64,000 bases of DNA. Source: Glutamicibacter sp. JL.03c (GTDB lineage Bacteria; Actinomycetota; Actinomycetes; Actinomycetales; Micrococcaceae). Position 1 is the stretch's first letter. Each line of letters starts with the position of its first letter. Under the pieces are notes generated by a model. It was not told the origin of the DNA. It saw nothing but the letters and a program-made list of their open reading frames with translations, and did not search any database. Location: the NCBI RefSeq assembly GCF_025854375.1, contig NZ_CP107575.1, positions 2,418,001-2,482,000 of the forward strand, given 5' to 3'. Of this stretch, positions 19,005-28,619 are shown one piece after another. The position numbers were made by a program, and so were the translations under genes.

Positions 19005-19709
19005 TTAGGCCTCGACGCGAGTCACGTTCGGGTCAACAGGGATACCTGGACCGAAGGTGGTTGCGAGGGTAGCCTTCGAGATGTAGCGGCCCTTCGAAGC
19101 CGAAGGCTTCAGGCGCAGTACCTCTTCGAGAGCTGCAGCGTAGTTCTCGGTCAGCTGCTTGGCATCGAACGAAACCTTGCCGATGATGAAGTGCAGGTTC
19201 GAGTGCTTGTCGACGCGGAAGTCGATCTTGCCGCCCTTGATGTCGTTAACAGCCTTGGTGACGTCCATGGTCACGGTGCCGGTCTTAGGGTTTGGCATCA
19301 GGTTACGTGGACCCAGTACCTTACCCAAGCGGCCAACCTTGCCCATCAGGTCAGGGGTTGCAACTGCTGCGTCGAAGTCGGTCCAGCCGCCCTGGATCTT
19401 TTCGATCAGGTCGTCCGAGCCAACGAAGTCGGCGCCAGCTTCGCGAGCTGCTTCTGCCTTGTCGCCATTGGCGAAAACTACCACGCGAGCGGTCTTGCCG
19501 GTGCCGTGTGGAAGGTTGACGGTACCGCGAACCATCTGGTCTGCCTTGCGTGGGTCAACACCCAAGCGGAAAGCAACCTCAACGGTCGAGTTGGTCTTCT
19601 CGCCTGCGGTCTCCTTAGCCAGGGCGATTGCCTCGGCTGGAGTGTAGACGTTGTTGTCGGCATCGATCTTAGCCGCGGCGGCTACGTATGCTTTGCTGCG
19701 CTTTGCCAT
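19005..19709 (-). CDS. rplA: 50S ribosomal protein L1
   Basis: The 234-residue L1 protein forms the stalk that moves deacylated tRNA out of the E site. The signature [15 protein letters not shown] lies near residue 65, and [15 protein letters not shown] near 131 is the conserved RNA-binding loop. It follows rplK by 135 bases and ends the secE-nusG-rplK-rplA group. The intron insertion lies behind its terminator and leaves the gene intact. Confidence 0.99.
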   Translation of the reverse strand: MAKRSKAYVAAAAKIDADNNVYTPAEAIALAKETAGEKTNSTVEVAFRLGVDPRKADQMVRGTVNLPHGTGKTARVVVFANGDKAEAAREAGADFVGSDDLIEKIQGGWTDFDAAVATPDLMGKVGRLGKVLGPRNLMPNPKTGTVTMDVTKAVNDIKGGKIDFRVDKHSNLHFIIGKVSFDAKQLTENYAAALEEVLRLKPSASKGRYISKATLATTFGPGIPVDPNVTRVEA

Positions 19710-19844
19710 CTGCGTTATCTCCTTATGCAGTCGTGGTCATCTGGACCGCGCGCGGTCCTGCCACGGGCGAATCGATCAGGTGATCGCCTCGCCTTAGATT
19801 AAATTCTGAAGTGCTATCCAACAGGTGAACAGCGGAAGGCGGAA

Positions 19845-20276
19845 TTAGCCTTCTACGGTGACACCCATGGAGCGAGCGGTACCGGCGATGATCTTGGCTG
19901 CAGCAGCCAGATCGTTGGCGTTGAGGTCAGCCATCTTGGCGGTGGCGATTTCCTCAACCTGTGCCTGAGTCAGGTTGGCTACCTTCAGGGACTGAGGGGT
20001 GCCGGAACCCTTTGCAACGCCAGCAGCCTTCTTGATCAGCTCAGCTGCAGGAGGGGTCTTGGTGATGAAAGTGAACGAACGGTCTTCGTATACGGTGATC
20101 TCAACTGGAATCACGTTACCGCGCTGCGACTCGGTCGCTGCGTTGTAAGCCTTGCAGAATTCCATGATGTTGACGCCGTGCTGACCAAGGGCTGGACCGA
20201 TTGGCGGAGCTGGGTTAGCAGCACCTGCCTGGATCTGCAGCTTGATGAGTCCGGTGACCTTTTTCTTTGGGGCCAT
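19845..20276 (-). CDS. rplK: 50S ribosomal protein L11
   Basis: The 143-residue protein binds the GTPase-associated centre of 23S rRNA. It is the target region of thiopeptides and is needed for RelA activation in stringent response. The N-terminal [20 protein letters not shown] and the central [19 protein letters not shown] are diagnostic. Length is standard. Confidence 0.99.
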   Translation of the reverse strand: MAPKKKVTGLIKLQIQAGAANPAPPIGPALGQHGVNIMEFCKAYNAATESQRGNVIPVEITVYEDRSFTFITKTPPAAELIKKAAGVAKGSGTPQSLKVANLTQAQVEEIATAKMADLNANDLAAAAKIIAGTARSMGVTVEG

Positions 20277-20405
20277 GTCGGGTCCTTCTACTCTTGCGGT
20301 TCCCGCAGCACAGGAGCGTGGTACGGGGATCTGGCTATCGTGGCGCGACAGCCAAGCGCGCCCTCACATCGATAAGCGACCGATACGGGGCACGAAGACT
20401 TAATA

Positions 20406-21221
20406 CTACTGGATCTTGGTGACCTGATTGAAGTTCAGGGTCACTGGGGTTTCACGTTCGAAGATCGAAACCAATACGACCAGCTGTGCTGCTTCCAGCT
20501 TGATTTCCGAGATCGTGGCCGGCATCGTCTCGAATGGACCATCGTTGACGATGACCGATTCTCCAACCTCAAAGTCCACGGTGACCTCGGTGATTGGAGC
20601 GCGGCCCGGCTTCGATGCCGATGGCTGCTCTACCGGGTCAACAACGGTGTGCTCCAGCATGGAGAACACTTCATCAAGGTTCAGCGGATTTGGATCATGG
20701 GCGTTACCAACAAATCCGGTGACACCTGGGGTGTGTCGAACAACACCCCAGGAAGCGTCGGTGAGCTCCATGCGTACCAGTACGTAGCCAGGGATGCGCA
20801 CGCGGCGGACGATCTTGCGCTGGGTGTTCTTCACCTCAACGACTTCTTCCATCGGCACCTGGATATCGTAGATGAACTCTTCCATATCCTGAGTCTGGAT
20901 ACGGGTTTCGAGGTTCACCTTAACTCGGTTCTCGTAGCCGGCGTAGGTGTGGATCACGAACCAGTCACCCGGAAGGCGGCGCAGCTTCGAGCGGAATTCT
21001 TCCTTGAGCCGGGCTACCTTGTCTTCGCCAGCTACCTCGGCTTCGGTTCCTTCAACCTCGGCGTCGGCTTCAGCAACCTGAGCATCTTCAGCATCTGCGG
21101 CTGGGGCTTCGGCCGAGTCGATATCAACCTCAGTGGCTGCATCTACCTGATCGCTGTCGGCTTCAACGAACTCGTTTTCGACCTCGTCATTAATCTGCGG
21201 TTCGAGTTCCTTGTCGGACAC
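20406..21221 (-). CDS. nusG: Transcription termination/antitermination factor NusG
   Basis: NusG binds RNA polymerase and links it to Rho or to ribosomal S10. Residues 1-75 are a strongly acidic, low-complexity extension of the kind seen in actinobacterial NusG. The NGN domain starts at [15 protein letters not shown] near 87 and includes [11 protein letters not shown] and [11 protein letters not shown]. The KOW domain holds [17 protein letters not shown] near 217-233. At 271 residues it is long relative to E. coli NusG because of the extension. It sits between secE and rplK. Confidence 0.97.
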   Translation of the reverse strand: MSDKELEPQINDEVENEFVEADSDQVDAATEVDIDSAEAPAADAEDAQVAEADAEVEGTEAEVAGEDKVARLKEEFRSKLRRLPGDWFVIHTYAGYENRVKVNLETRIQTQDMEEFIYDIQVPMEEVVEVKNTQRKIVRRVRIPGYVLVRMELTDASWGVVRHTPGVTGFVGNAHDPNPLNLDEVFSMLEHTVVDPVEQPSASKPGRAPITEVTVDFEVGESVIVNDGPFETMPATISEIKLEAAQLVVLVSIFERETPVTLNFNQVTKIQ

Positions 21222-21295
21222 TGCAGCTCCTGCTTTCTTTGACTGAATGACACTGAAATTGCCTCGGGGCGATTATACCTCCGAGGCAACTAAAC

Positions 21296-21544
21296 TTACT
21301 GCTCTACCTGTTTGGTGAACAGGAGGATCGAACCCTGCCCGAAGACGAAATCCAGGGCCGTCACGATCAGCATCACCACGACGACGAAACCGACAACTAC
21401 CAAGAAGTAATTGAGCAATTCGCTGCGGGTCGGGGTGACTACCTTCTTAAGTTCCGCGATTACCTGACGGAAAAACAGCATGATTTGGGCAAAAAAGCCC
21501 CTCTTCTGCTTACCCTTACCAGAGTCAAGAGCAGATTCGGTCAC
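21296..21544 (-). CDS. secE: Preprotein translocase subunit SecE
   Basis: This 82-residue SecE has one C-terminal membrane segment (LLNYFLVVVGFVVVVMLIV) after the conserved amphipathic VIAELKKVVTPTRSE. I start it at GTG 21544 because GAGGAAG lies seven bases upstream. A longer frame to 21616 begins with residues unlike SecE. It opens the secE-nusG-rplKA group behind tRNA-Trp. Confidence 0.92.
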   Translation of the reverse strand: MTESALDSGKGKQKRGFFAQIMLFFRQVIAELKKVVTPTRSELLNYFLVVVGFVVVVMLIVTALDFVFGQGSILLFTKQVEQ

Positions 21545-21660
21545 GTTCTTCCTCGTTTCAATTTTTTGTCCAGTTGAAACAATCACGGTGCGTCGTAGCC
21601 TGACCGACCACAACACACCGTGACGTGAGATAATTCGCTGAGCGATAAATCGCTACTGCG

Positions 21661-21733
21661 CAGGGCAGACAGGACTCGAACCTGCAACCTGCGGTTTTGG
21701 AGACCGCTGCGCTACCAATTGCGCCACTACCCT
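21661..21733 (-). tRNA. trpT: tRNA-Trp (CCA anticodon)
   Basis: The 73-base cloverleaf has a paired acceptor stem (AGGGTAG with CTGCCCT), the anticodon loop CTCCAAA and discriminator G. The 3' CCA is not encoded. It precedes secE, an arrangement common in bacteria. Confidence 0.97.
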
Positions 21734-22002
21734 TCGGAGCTTTTCTCAGCTCCCACCTAGAACATCTTAGCGGATGAAAGCTCCAAGCTCTTTCCGTGTC
21801 GATGTCTCGGCAACGAGAAATAACTTTACGCAACGAAATCGCAATTGTCGAACTGACAACCCAAGGTGTGGCGCAGAACGCATGGATCAGCCTGCCCCGC
21901 GTATCGACAATGTCATTTTCACTCATGGTCCATTGTTCTGGGGATCAGGGAACTAAACTGGAACCAACAGCTGTCCCCATAGACTTCAGGACGAATTCTC
22001 AC

Positions 22003-23202
22003 ATGTCTCGAATTTCTCGCCGCATCGGCGCAATCTCCGAATCCGCGACCCTCGCAGTCGACGCCAAGGCCAAGGCACTGAAAGCCGCTGGGCGCCCAGT
22101 CATCGGGTTCGGTGCCGGTGAGCCTGACTTCCCAACGCCTGACTACATCGTCGAAGCCGCGCTGAAAGCAGCAGCCGATCCGAAGAACCACCGCTACTCC
22201 CCTGCTGCCGGCCTCCCAGAACTGCGTGAAGCCATTGCCGCAAAGACGCTGCGTGATTCCGGCTACGAGATTTCCGCATCCCAGGTCCTAGTGACCAACG
22301 GCGGCAAGCAGGCCGTGTACAACACCTTCGCCACCCTGCTGGATCCAGGAGACGAAGTCATCGTCCCGGCTCCGTACTGGACCACCTACCCCGAAGCCAT
22401 CCAGCTGGCCGGCGGCAAGCCGGTTTCGATCTTCGCCGGCCCGGAACAGGGCTACAAGGTCACCGTTGAGCAGCTCGAATCCGTGCTGACCGAACGCACC
22501 AAAGTACTGCTGTTCGTTTCGCCATCGAACCCGACCGGCGCTGTGTACTCGCCGGAGCAGGTGCGCGAAATCGGCCAGTGGGCTGCCTCCAAGGGCCTGT
22601 GGGTTGTCACCGACGAAATCTACGAGCACCTGACCTACGGGGATGCGAGCTTCAGCTCCATCGCCACCCTCGCACCAGAACTCGAAGACCGCGTGGTTGT
22701 GCTCAACGGCGTCGCCAAGACCTACGCCATGACCGGTTGGCGCGTGGGATGGATGGCCGGTCCAGCCGACGTCATCAAGGCCGCCACCAACCTGCAGTCG
22801 CACGCTACTTCGAACGTTGCCAACGTATCGCAGCGCGCTGCCCTGGCCGCCGTCTCCGGCCCGCTGGATGCGGTCAACGAAATGAAGACCGCATTCAACC
22901 GCCGCCGCCTGGCGATCGTCGAAGGCCTGAACGCCATCGACGGCCTGCACTGCCCTACCCCCGAAGGCGCGTTCTACGCCTACTCGGATGTCCGTGGCCT
23001 GCTCGGCCGCGAAATCCGAGGCGTCGTGAACAACACCAGCGCCGAGCTGGCAGCATTCATCCTCGAGCAGGCTGAGGTCGCCGTGGTCCCAGGCGAAGCG
23101 TTCGGACCATCGGGCTACATCCGCATGTCCTACGCATTGGGCGACGCAGACCTCGCCGAAGGCGTTGAGCGCATCGCGAAGCTACTCGGCGAAGCCAAGT
23201 AA
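22003..23202 (+). CDS. aspC: Pyridoxal-phosphate aminotransferase, aspartate type
   Basis: This 399-residue fold-type I aminotransferase resembles the class Ib aspartate aminotransferases that make aspartate from oxaloacetate and glutamate. Visible motifs are [11 protein letters not shown] near 34, APYWTTYPE near 124, [10 protein letters not shown] near 170 and the PLP-lysine site [16 protein letters not shown] near 231-246. The ATG at 22003 was chosen because the family begins MSRISRRI. An in-frame extension to 21796 has no family resemblance. Exact substrate (aspartate, or also aromatic or prephenate) is not settled by sequence alone. Confidence 0.87.
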   Translation: MSRISRRIGAISESATLAVDAKAKALKAAGRPVIGFGAGEPDFPTPDYIVEAALKAAADPKNHRYSPAAGLPELREAIAAKTLRDSGYEISASQVLVTNGGKQAVYNTFATLLDPGDEVIVPAPYWTTYPEAIQLAGGKPVSIFAGPEQGYKVTVEQLESVLTERTKVLLFVSPSNPTGAVYSPEQVREIGQWAASKGLWVVTDEIYEHLTYGDASFSSIATLAPELEDRVVVLNGVAKTYAMTGWRVGWMAGPADVIKAATNLQSHATSNVANVSQRAALAAVSGPLDAVNEMKTAFNRRRLAIVEGLNAIDGLHCPTPEGAFYAYSDVRGLLGREIRGVVNNTSAELAAFILEQAEVAVVPGEAFGPSGYIRMSYALGDADLAEGVERIAKLLGEAK

Positions 23203-23244
23203 GCGCCAATCCAACGCACCAAGGGCGGCCCAAGGAATTGAACT

Positions 23245-23294
23245 GCTCCCCGAAAGTTGGACTATAAAAGTCAACAACTTTCGGGGAGCATTTT
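23245..23294 (+). terminator. Terminator of the aminotransferase gene
   Basis: A perfect 15-bp stem (23245-23259 with 23275-23289) is followed by ATTTTC. It also faces the convergent response regulator gene and may serve both strands. Confidence 0.85.
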
Positions 23295-23320
23295 CATGCA
23301 TGCAGAAAGCACGGCCGTAT

Positions 23321-23989
23321 CTAGAGGATCTTGCGGTCAACAGCCCACCGGGTGAGCTCGTGGCGGTTCGAAAGCTGCAGCTTGCGCAAGACATTCGATA
23401 CATGTGACTCCACGGTTTTCACCGAAATGAACAATTCCGTGGCCACTTCCTTATAGCTATAGCCTCGGGCAATCAGGCGCATCACCTGCAGTTCGCGGTC
23501 CGAGAGAAGATCCAGCTCTTCATCGATGTCTGAAACCGCGGTGCCACTGCCAAAAGCGTCCAGCACGAATCCGGCCAGGCGCGGCGAAAAGACCGCGTCC
23601 CCGGCAGCCACGCGGCGCACGGCATCGGAGATTTCCACGCCGGAAATGCTCTTGGTGACGTACCCGCGGGCTCCGGCGCGAATCACCGTGACCACGTCTT
23701 GAGCCGCATCGGAAACGCTGAGGGCCAGGAATTTGGTGGATCCCAGAAGCTGCGCGCAATTTTTCAGCACTTCAGCACCTCCGCCGGCACGGCCGCCTGG
23801 AAGGTGAACGTCCAGCAGCACCACGTCGGGTTTCGTTTCGGTGATCACGGCGATGGCTTCTTCCACGGTTCCGGCTTCGCCGACGATGTGCATGTCGCTC
23901 GCGAGGTCAGCTTTGAGGCCCGAACGAAAGATCGCGTGATCGTCAACGAGGACTACTCGATAGCTTCGGGCCGTATTTTCGGTACTCAT
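23321..23989 (-). CDS. NarL/LuxR-family response regulator
   Basis: The 222-residue two-component regulator has a receiver with VVLVDDH near 12-18 and phospho-acceptor Asp60 in VVLLDVHLPGG. A LuxR-type helix-turn-helix follows (LSDRELQVMRLIARGYSYKEVA, then KTVESHVSNVLRKL). It overlaps the upstream kinase gene by four bases (ATGA), so the two are translationally coupled. With the divergent PspC genes it resembles the EsrISR/LiaRS-type envelope stress systems; the signal is inferred, not shown. Confidence 0.93.
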   Translation of the reverse strand: MSTENTARSYRVVLVDDHAIFRSGLKADLASDMHIVGEAGTVEEAIAVITETKPDVVLLDVHLPGGRAGGGAEVLKNCAQLLGSTKFLALSVSDAAQDVVTVIRAGARGYVTKSISGVEISDAVRRVAAGDAVFSPRLAGFVLDAFGSGTAVSDIDEELDLLSDRELQVMRLIARGYSYKEVATELFISVKTVESHVSNVLRKLQLSNRHELTRWAVDRKIL

Positions 23990-25251
23990 GATTGCGGTTC
24001 TTCCTGCGTAGTATTTCGAGGCATGCTCAGTTGAATCTCGGTGCCAGTCTCGCTGCTGCGAATCTCGGCCGAACCGCCAGCGCGCTGCATGCGTCCAATG
24101 ATCGACTCGCGCACGCCGTGCCGGTCTTCGCGGATGGCGTCAAGGTCGAAGCCCTCGCCGCGGTCGCGGACGAAAACCTCCACCGCGTGCTCAGTGCATT
24201 CGACATATACGGAAATCTTGCCCGGCGCGTGTTTGGCCGCATTCATCATCGCTTCCCTGGAAGCCGCCACCAGGGCCTGCTGCCCTTCAAAGCCCTGCGC
24301 GTTGCCGACAGCAATGACTTCGACATCGCGCAGCAGCAGCTGCTCGATATCGTTGGCTTCGTGCTGGACTTCCACCACGACGTCCTCGTCATCAAGATCC
24401 TGGTTGCCATAGAGCCACTGGCGCAGTTCACGTTCCTGGATTCTGGCCAGAGTTCGCACCGCGGCCGGGTCATCGCTGCGCTTCTGGATCACGGCCAAGG
24501 TCTGCAACACCGAGTCATGCAGGTGCGCGGCGAACTCCGCGCGTTGCGCCGCGGCCTGCCGGGAGCTTCGCTCGGCGAGGAAATCCCGCCACAGCCGTGT
24601 CCCCCACGGCAAGAGGACCGCCACGGCGCCAACCAGTATGGCCAGGGCCGCCCACATGCCGCCAAGCAGGTCGGTTACGCCAACGGATCCGCTCAGGAGG
24701 GTCAGCAGGCCACCGATCACCAGCAACAGGCCCAGGCCCAGGCGGATCAGCAATGGAGCAGACTTCTTCCTGCCTGGCCCGGCAACCTGTTCATCCAGTT
24801 GCAGCCAGGCCAGGAGGATACCGGCGATGATTCCCAATGAGGGCCAGACCAGATCCCAGCGGATATTCCATCCCGCCCACTGCCCTAAGGCCAAGACTGC
24901 CAGCACCAGAAGCCCGGCGCCAATGAGCATTTCGCGCCAGGAGGAGTTCTTTTCCCACCCTTCCCTGGTGCGCATAAATCCTTGCTGGACGCGGTTCATC
25001 TCTTCGGCAAGGCTGCGGGTTCTTGTCCCCCATGATCTGGCCTCATCGGCTTGAGCTTCCTCCGCGCTTGGCACGAAGACCCACAGCCAGGCGTAGAGCA
25101 GGATGCCTACTCCGCCCATCGCAGTGAGGGCGATGAAACCCAGACGCACGTAGTTCAGCGGAATTCCCAGATGCGCTGCCAGTCCCCCGCTGACGCCAGC
25201 GATCATGCGCTGCTCGCTGCGCACCAAGAGGCTTCTTTCCGGACTTTCCAT
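23986..25251 (-). CDS. PspC-domain sensor histidine kinase
   Basis: The 421-residue kinase starts with a PspC domain (RMIAGVSGGLAAHLGIP near 15-31, then a membrane segment). Several more membrane segments lie between 108 and 216. The cytoplasmic part has an HPK7-type H-box AAHLHDSVLQT with His245 and an ATPase domain (AMMNAAKHAPG, DRGEGFDLD). PspC fused to a kinase is known from EsrS of Corynebacterium glutamicum. The paired regulator follows with overlap, and PspC membrane proteins are encoded divergently. Confidence 0.92.
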   Translation of the reverse strand: MESPERSLLVRSEQRMIAGVSGGLAAHLGIPLNYVRLGFIALTAMGGVGILLYAWLWVFVPSAEEAQADEARSWGTRTRSLAEEMNRVQQGFMRTREGWEKNSSWREMLIGAGLLVLAVLALGQWAGWNIRWDLVWPSLGIIAGILLAWLQLDEQVAGPGRKKSAPLLIRLGLGLLLVIGGLLTLLSGSVGVTDLLGGMWAALAILVGAVAVLLPWGTRLWRDFLAERSSRQAAAQRAEFAAHLHDSVLQTLAVIQKRSDDPAAVRTLARIQERELRQWLYGNQDLDDEDVVVEVQHEANDIEQLLLRDVEVIAVGNAQGFEGQQALVAASREAMMNAAKHAPGKISVYVECTEHAVEVFVRDRGEGFDLDAIREDRHGVRESIIGRMQRAGGSAEIRSSETGTEIQLSMPRNTTQEEPQS

Positions 25252-25284
25252 AGTTCTAAGTCAAGCACGTTATGCCCGTTTTCT

Positions 25285-25363
25285 GGTGGTTGATCACCAC
25301 ATCTAGGGGCACCCCTAGGGGAAGTTCAGGGTATCCCCTCATAGCGGTGATCCAGTGGATCAC
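25285..25363. promoter_or_regulatory. Divergent promoter region with three inverted repeats
   Basis: Between the kinase and the PspC operon are GTGGTtgatcACCAC (25286-25300), CTAGGGGcaCCCCTAG (25303-25318) and GTGATCCagtGGATCAC (25347-25363). They are spaced within 80 bases. Such symmetric sites in a 126-base divergent region are good candidates for binding of the dimeric response regulator encoded next door. Confidence 0.5.
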
Positions 25364-25377
25364 GAGAACATGGAGCT

Positions 25378-26703
25378 ATGAACAATTCAGGGTCCGAGCG
25401 TCGAGGCTTTTTCAGCCAGCTGAGCAAATCGCCATTCATCCGCCAGGAGTCGCGGTGGCTGGGTGGTGTTGCCACCGGAGTAGCCGATTACTTCAAGATC
25501 GATGTGATTCTGGCGCGCGGCATTATCGTCGTGCTCAGCTTCCTCGGAGGCCTGGGGCTCATCCTCTACGGACTGGCCTGGGCGATGCTGCCCGACCAGC
25601 AGGGCCGCATCCACTTGGAACGAGCAATCAGCAAGGAGTGGACCAGCGGCATGACCGGTGCCGTGGTGCTTGTGGTTCTGGGAATCTTCCCGGCGCAATG
25701 GATCCTCGATTCAGTCGCACCGGTGTTGTGGCCAATAGCCATTGTCGCCGGGGTGCTGTTCATCATCTTCAGCCGGAAGAATACGAAATTCGACAGGCCC
25801 CGGCCCGCAAAACCAGCGAAGACACAAGCCCAGCCGTCTTCCACCGTCCACACCACGGCCATGGAAAAGCCTTGGCGCAAGGATGGGTTCACCTTTAGCA
25901 GCAGCGCGCCATCGGGTACCGAGCCCGCCACCAAGAGCATGAAAGATCAGGAGGACACCATGGCTTCGGAGATCCCGGACCCAAAACCTCACTCCGGCAG
26001 TTACGAGTACGCGTATTCGCCTGATCCCAAGTACACCCGCCCGTACTCCCAGGAAAATTTCCACTCGAAGGCTACCCGCAAAGCGCAGGCCGCGCCGCCC
26101 ATTTCATCGTGGGTCGCCACCACCGTGGTCGGGTTGAGCATCCTGGTGATCGCCGCGGTGCTTTGCGCCGATTACCTGCACATTCTCGATTTGCCGGGTT
26201 CGGGCTGGGGCGTCGCCCTGGCGGCTGGCCTGCTGGTGACCGGCCTCGCCATTGTGCTGGCCGCCTTGGTGCGGCGCACCAGTGGCGGGCTCTTGGGCTT
26301 GGGCATTCCCTTGCTGGTCCTGACCTTGGTCTTCTCGGGCTCTTCCTTTGGCACCGAGGGCCGCCAGGCAGTTCGATCCGAACCCGGCGGCAACGAGTAC
26401 AGTGCCGTGTTCAGCCGCTCCACGATTGACCTGACCTACCTGGATTCCATCACCACCCCGACTACGGTGGAAGTTGATTCCGTGTTCTCCCGGCTGGACT
26501 TGAAGCTCCCGGCCAACGTCCCGGTGAAGGTGACGTCGGACGGAGTCTTCAACTCGCAGATGGATCTTGAACTGCCGCAGGATCAACGCCAGCTGCCTGA
26601 TGACGCACCGTTGCTGACGGTTGAAGTCGACGGTTTGTTCACCTCCTTCGGCACCGAAGTTGCCACCACCGCCACGCCCACCGTCGTCACCCCGGAATTC
26701 TAA
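25378..26703 (+). CDS. PspC-domain membrane protein with C-terminal LiaF-like region
   Basis: The 441-residue protein opens with a PspC domain (ESRWLGGVATGVADYFKID near 22-40) and two membrane segments. A hydrophilic proline-rich linker occupies about 145-240. Three more membrane segments follow, then a beta-rich C-terminal domain (STIDLTYLDS, VEVDSVFSRLDLKLP, VEVDGLFTSFG). The repeated short beta motifs recall the cell-wall-active antibiotic response domain of LiaF. It leads a plus-strand operon divergent from the PspC kinase, probably its target or inhibitor. Confidence 0.8.
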   Translation: MNNSGSERRGFFSQLSKSPFIRQESRWLGGVATGVADYFKIDVILARGIIVVLSFLGGLGLILYGLAWAMLPDQQGRIHLERAISKEWTSGMTGAVVLVVLGIFPAQWILDSVAPVLWPIAIVAGVLFIIFSRKNTKFDRPRPAKPAKTQAQPSSTVHTTAMEKPWRKDGFTFSSSAPSGTEPATKSMKDQEDTMASEIPDPKPHSGSYEYAYSPDPKYTRPYSQENFHSKATRKAQAAPPISSWVATTVVGLSILVIAAVLCADYLHILDLPGSGWGVALAAGLLVTGLAIVLAALVRRTSGGLLGLGIPLLVLTLVFSGSSFGTEGRQAVRSEPGGNEYSAVFSRSTIDLTYLDSITTPTTVEVDSVFSRLDLKLPANVPVKVTSDGVFNSQMDLELPQDQRQLPDDAPLLTVEVDGLFTSFGTEVATTATPTVVTPEF

Positions 26704-26715
26704 GGACTGAGCAAC

Positions 26716-26964
26716 TTGAGCAATGATTCTTCGCAAACTACTAAGTTCCCCACCGGGACCCTGGTCTTCGGCCTGATCCTGATTGTGGTGTCGCTAGCGA
26801 CCTTGAGCCGCACGTTTTTCCACTGGAGCTTTGACATGCCGCTGCTATTGATCATCGTGGTCGCCTTTGCCGGGGTCGCCATGATCATCTCGGGACTCTC
26901 TGCAGCTGGCAAGCACCGCCAGCGCGACTCGGAGATTCCCGCACCCACCGACCCCAACCTCTAG
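26716..26964 (+). CDS. Small two-helix membrane protein of the PspC operon
   Basis: This 82-residue protein has two hydrophobic segments (about 17-33 and 40-60) and a charged tail. The start is TTG 26716, preceded by AAGGACTGAG. It lies 12 bases after the larger PspC protein and 34 bases before another PspC gene, so it belongs to the same operon. I recognise no family with confidence. Confidence 0.75.
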   Translation: MSNDSSQTTKFPTGTLVFGLILIVVSLATLSRTFFHWSFDMPLLLIIVVAFAGVAMIISGLSAAGKHRQRDSEIPAPTDPNL

Positions 26965-26998
26965 CTTTTCGAACCCCACCGATTCAAGGAGATCCACC

Positions 26999-27241
26999 AT
27001 GGACAAGTTCTTCAACTCCCTTCGTTCGATGCCACTTCGCCGCGGCCCTTCCCGCATGGCTGGCGGTGTCGCCGGCGGCATCGCTGACAAGTTCGGCTGG
27101 GACGTCACCATCGTGCGAATCGCGCTGCTGCTGTCCTTCCTCCTGCCGGTCTTCGGCATCGGCGCCTACATTGTTGCGTGGCTGCTGATCCCGGGCCAGG
27201 ACAACAGCATCATTTTGCAGAACTGGCTGCGAAAGTTCTAG
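26999..27241 (+). CDS. Small PspC-domain protein
   Basis: The 80-residue protein is essentially a lone PspC domain: MAGGVAGGIADKFGWD near 20-35 followed by one membrane segment and AYIVAWLLIP. AAGGAG precedes the ATG. It closes the three-gene operon. The small PspC protein EsrI of Corynebacterium glutamicum acts as inhibitor of its kinase, and this is a reasonable analogue by context. Confidence 0.9.
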   Translation: MDKFFNSLRSMPLRRGPSRMAGGVAGGIADKFGWDVTIVRIALLLSFLLPVFGIGAYIVAWLLIPGQDNSIILQNWLRKF

Positions 27242-27290
27242 GACCTCAAGATTTCCGCAATGTTTCGCGGAATTCACGGCAATAGCTCCC

Positions 27291-27346
27291 GCCACAGGGC
27301 GAGATGCGGTCACTTCGGTGACGTGCAACTCGCCCTTGTGGCTTTA
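27291..27346 (+). terminator. Terminator of the PspC operon
   Basis: GCCACAGGGCGAG (27291-27303) pairs with CTCGCCCTTGTGGC (27329-27342) with one bulge, followed by TTTAA. It lies 50 bases after the last gene. Confidence 0.75.
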
Positions 27347-27497
27347 AGCACGTAGACTGTCATGCAGAATTGATGCTCGATGGCGCGCGGAAATTAATTG
27401 ACATCCGAATGGAAGACTTCGTTGCCCTCGTGCCGTTGCCATGTGACGGCGCCCTACCTGCAGCATGAAGCCTTCCTAGTTTACGAAGCGAGGCCCA

Positions 27498-28526
27498 ATG
27501 CGCGTTGGAATCATGACCTCGGGCGGAGACTGCCCAGGCCTGAATGCCGTCATCCGAGGAGCCGTACTGAACGGCATCAAGAGCTACGACTATGAATTCG
27601 TTGGCTTCCGCGATGGCTGGCGCGGTGTCAAGGAGGGCGACTTCTTCGACCTGCCACGTACCGCGGTCCGAGGCATTGCCAAGCAGGGTGGCACCATCCT
27701 GGGTACCTCGCGCACCAACGCTTTCGAAGGCGAGCTGGGCGGCGCGGAAAACATCTCCCGCGTGCTCAAGGACAACAACATTGATGCCCTGATCGCCATC
27801 GGCGGAGAAGGCACTCTGGCCGGCGCCCAGCGACTGTGCGCCGAGGGCCTGCCGATTGTCGGCGTTCCCAAGACCATCGACAACGACTTGGATGCCACCG
27901 ACTACACTTTCGGTTTTGATACCGCCAACCAGATCGCGGTCGAGGCTATCGACCGCTTGCGCACTACCGGCGACTCGCACCACCGCTGCATGGTCGCTGA
28001 AGTCATGGGCCGCCACGTTGGCTGGATCGCCATGCACGCCGGCATGGCTTCTGGCGCCCACGCCATCTTGATTCCCGAGGTCTCAACCCCGATGGAACAG
28101 ATCTGCGAGTGGGTATCCGAAGCCCACGAACGCGGCCGCGCTCCGTTGGTGGTTGTCGCTGAGGGCTTCGTTCCCGAAGGCATGGAAGAAGCGTTCTCGG
28201 TACGCGGAGTGGATACCTTTGGGCGCGCACGCCTGGGCGGCATCGGCGAGATGCTGGCACCGGTCATCGAAGAGCGCACCGGCATTGAAACCCGTGCTAC
28301 GGTGCTTGGACACATCCAACGCGGTGGCGTTCCTACCGCTTTCGACCGCGTGCTGGCCACCCGCCTGGGCATGGCTGCGACGAATTCGGTGAACGAAAAT
28401 GCGTGGGGCACCATGGTCGCACTGCACGGAACCAAGGTTCTGCGTGTGCCGTTGCGCGCCGCATTGAACAACCTCAAGCGCGTGCCGATGGACCGCTACG
28501 AGGAAGCCGCGATCCTCTTCGGATAA
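27498..28526 (+). CDS. pfkA: 6-phosphofructokinase
   Basis: The 342-residue enzyme phosphorylates fructose-6-phosphate in glycolysis. Key motifs are MTSGGDCPGLNA near 6-17, IGGEGTLAGA near 101-110 and VPKTIDNDLD near 123-132. In this family a Gly at the fourth position of GGEG is associated with ATP rather than pyrophosphate as donor. PKTIDND with Lys is usual in the actinobacterial group. I therefore infer ATP dependence. Length is normal, and the leader is about 150 bases. Confidence 0.95.
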   Translation: MRVGIMTSGGDCPGLNAVIRGAVLNGIKSYDYEFVGFRDGWRGVKEGDFFDLPRTAVRGIAKQGGTILGTSRTNAFEGELGGAENISRVLKDNNIDALIAIGGEGTLAGAQRLCAEGLPIVGVPKTIDNDLDATDYTFGFDTANQIAVEAIDRLRTTGDSHHRCMVAEVMGRHVGWIAMHAGMASGAHAILIPEVSTPMEQICEWVSEAHERGRAPLVVVAEGFVPEGMEEAFSVRGVDTFGRARLGGIGEMLAPVIEERTGIETRATVLGHIQRGGVPTAFDRVLATRLGMAATNSVNENAWGTMVALHGTKVLRVPLRAALNNLKRVPMDRYEEAAILFG

Positions 28527-28541
28527 TTCCGGACAGTTAAA

Positions 28542-28586
28542 CGGATGGCACGAGAAAGATCATCATTCTCGTGCCATCCGTTTATT
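28542..28586 (+). terminator. Terminator of pfkA
   Basis: A perfect 15-bp stem (28542-28556 with 28566-28580) and TTTATT lie just after the pfkA stop. The convergent ygfZ gene ends 34 bases further on, so it may serve both. Confidence 0.88.
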
Positions 28587-28619
28587 CAGTTAATGCAGCC
28601 TGGAAAGTCCTAGTTGTTC

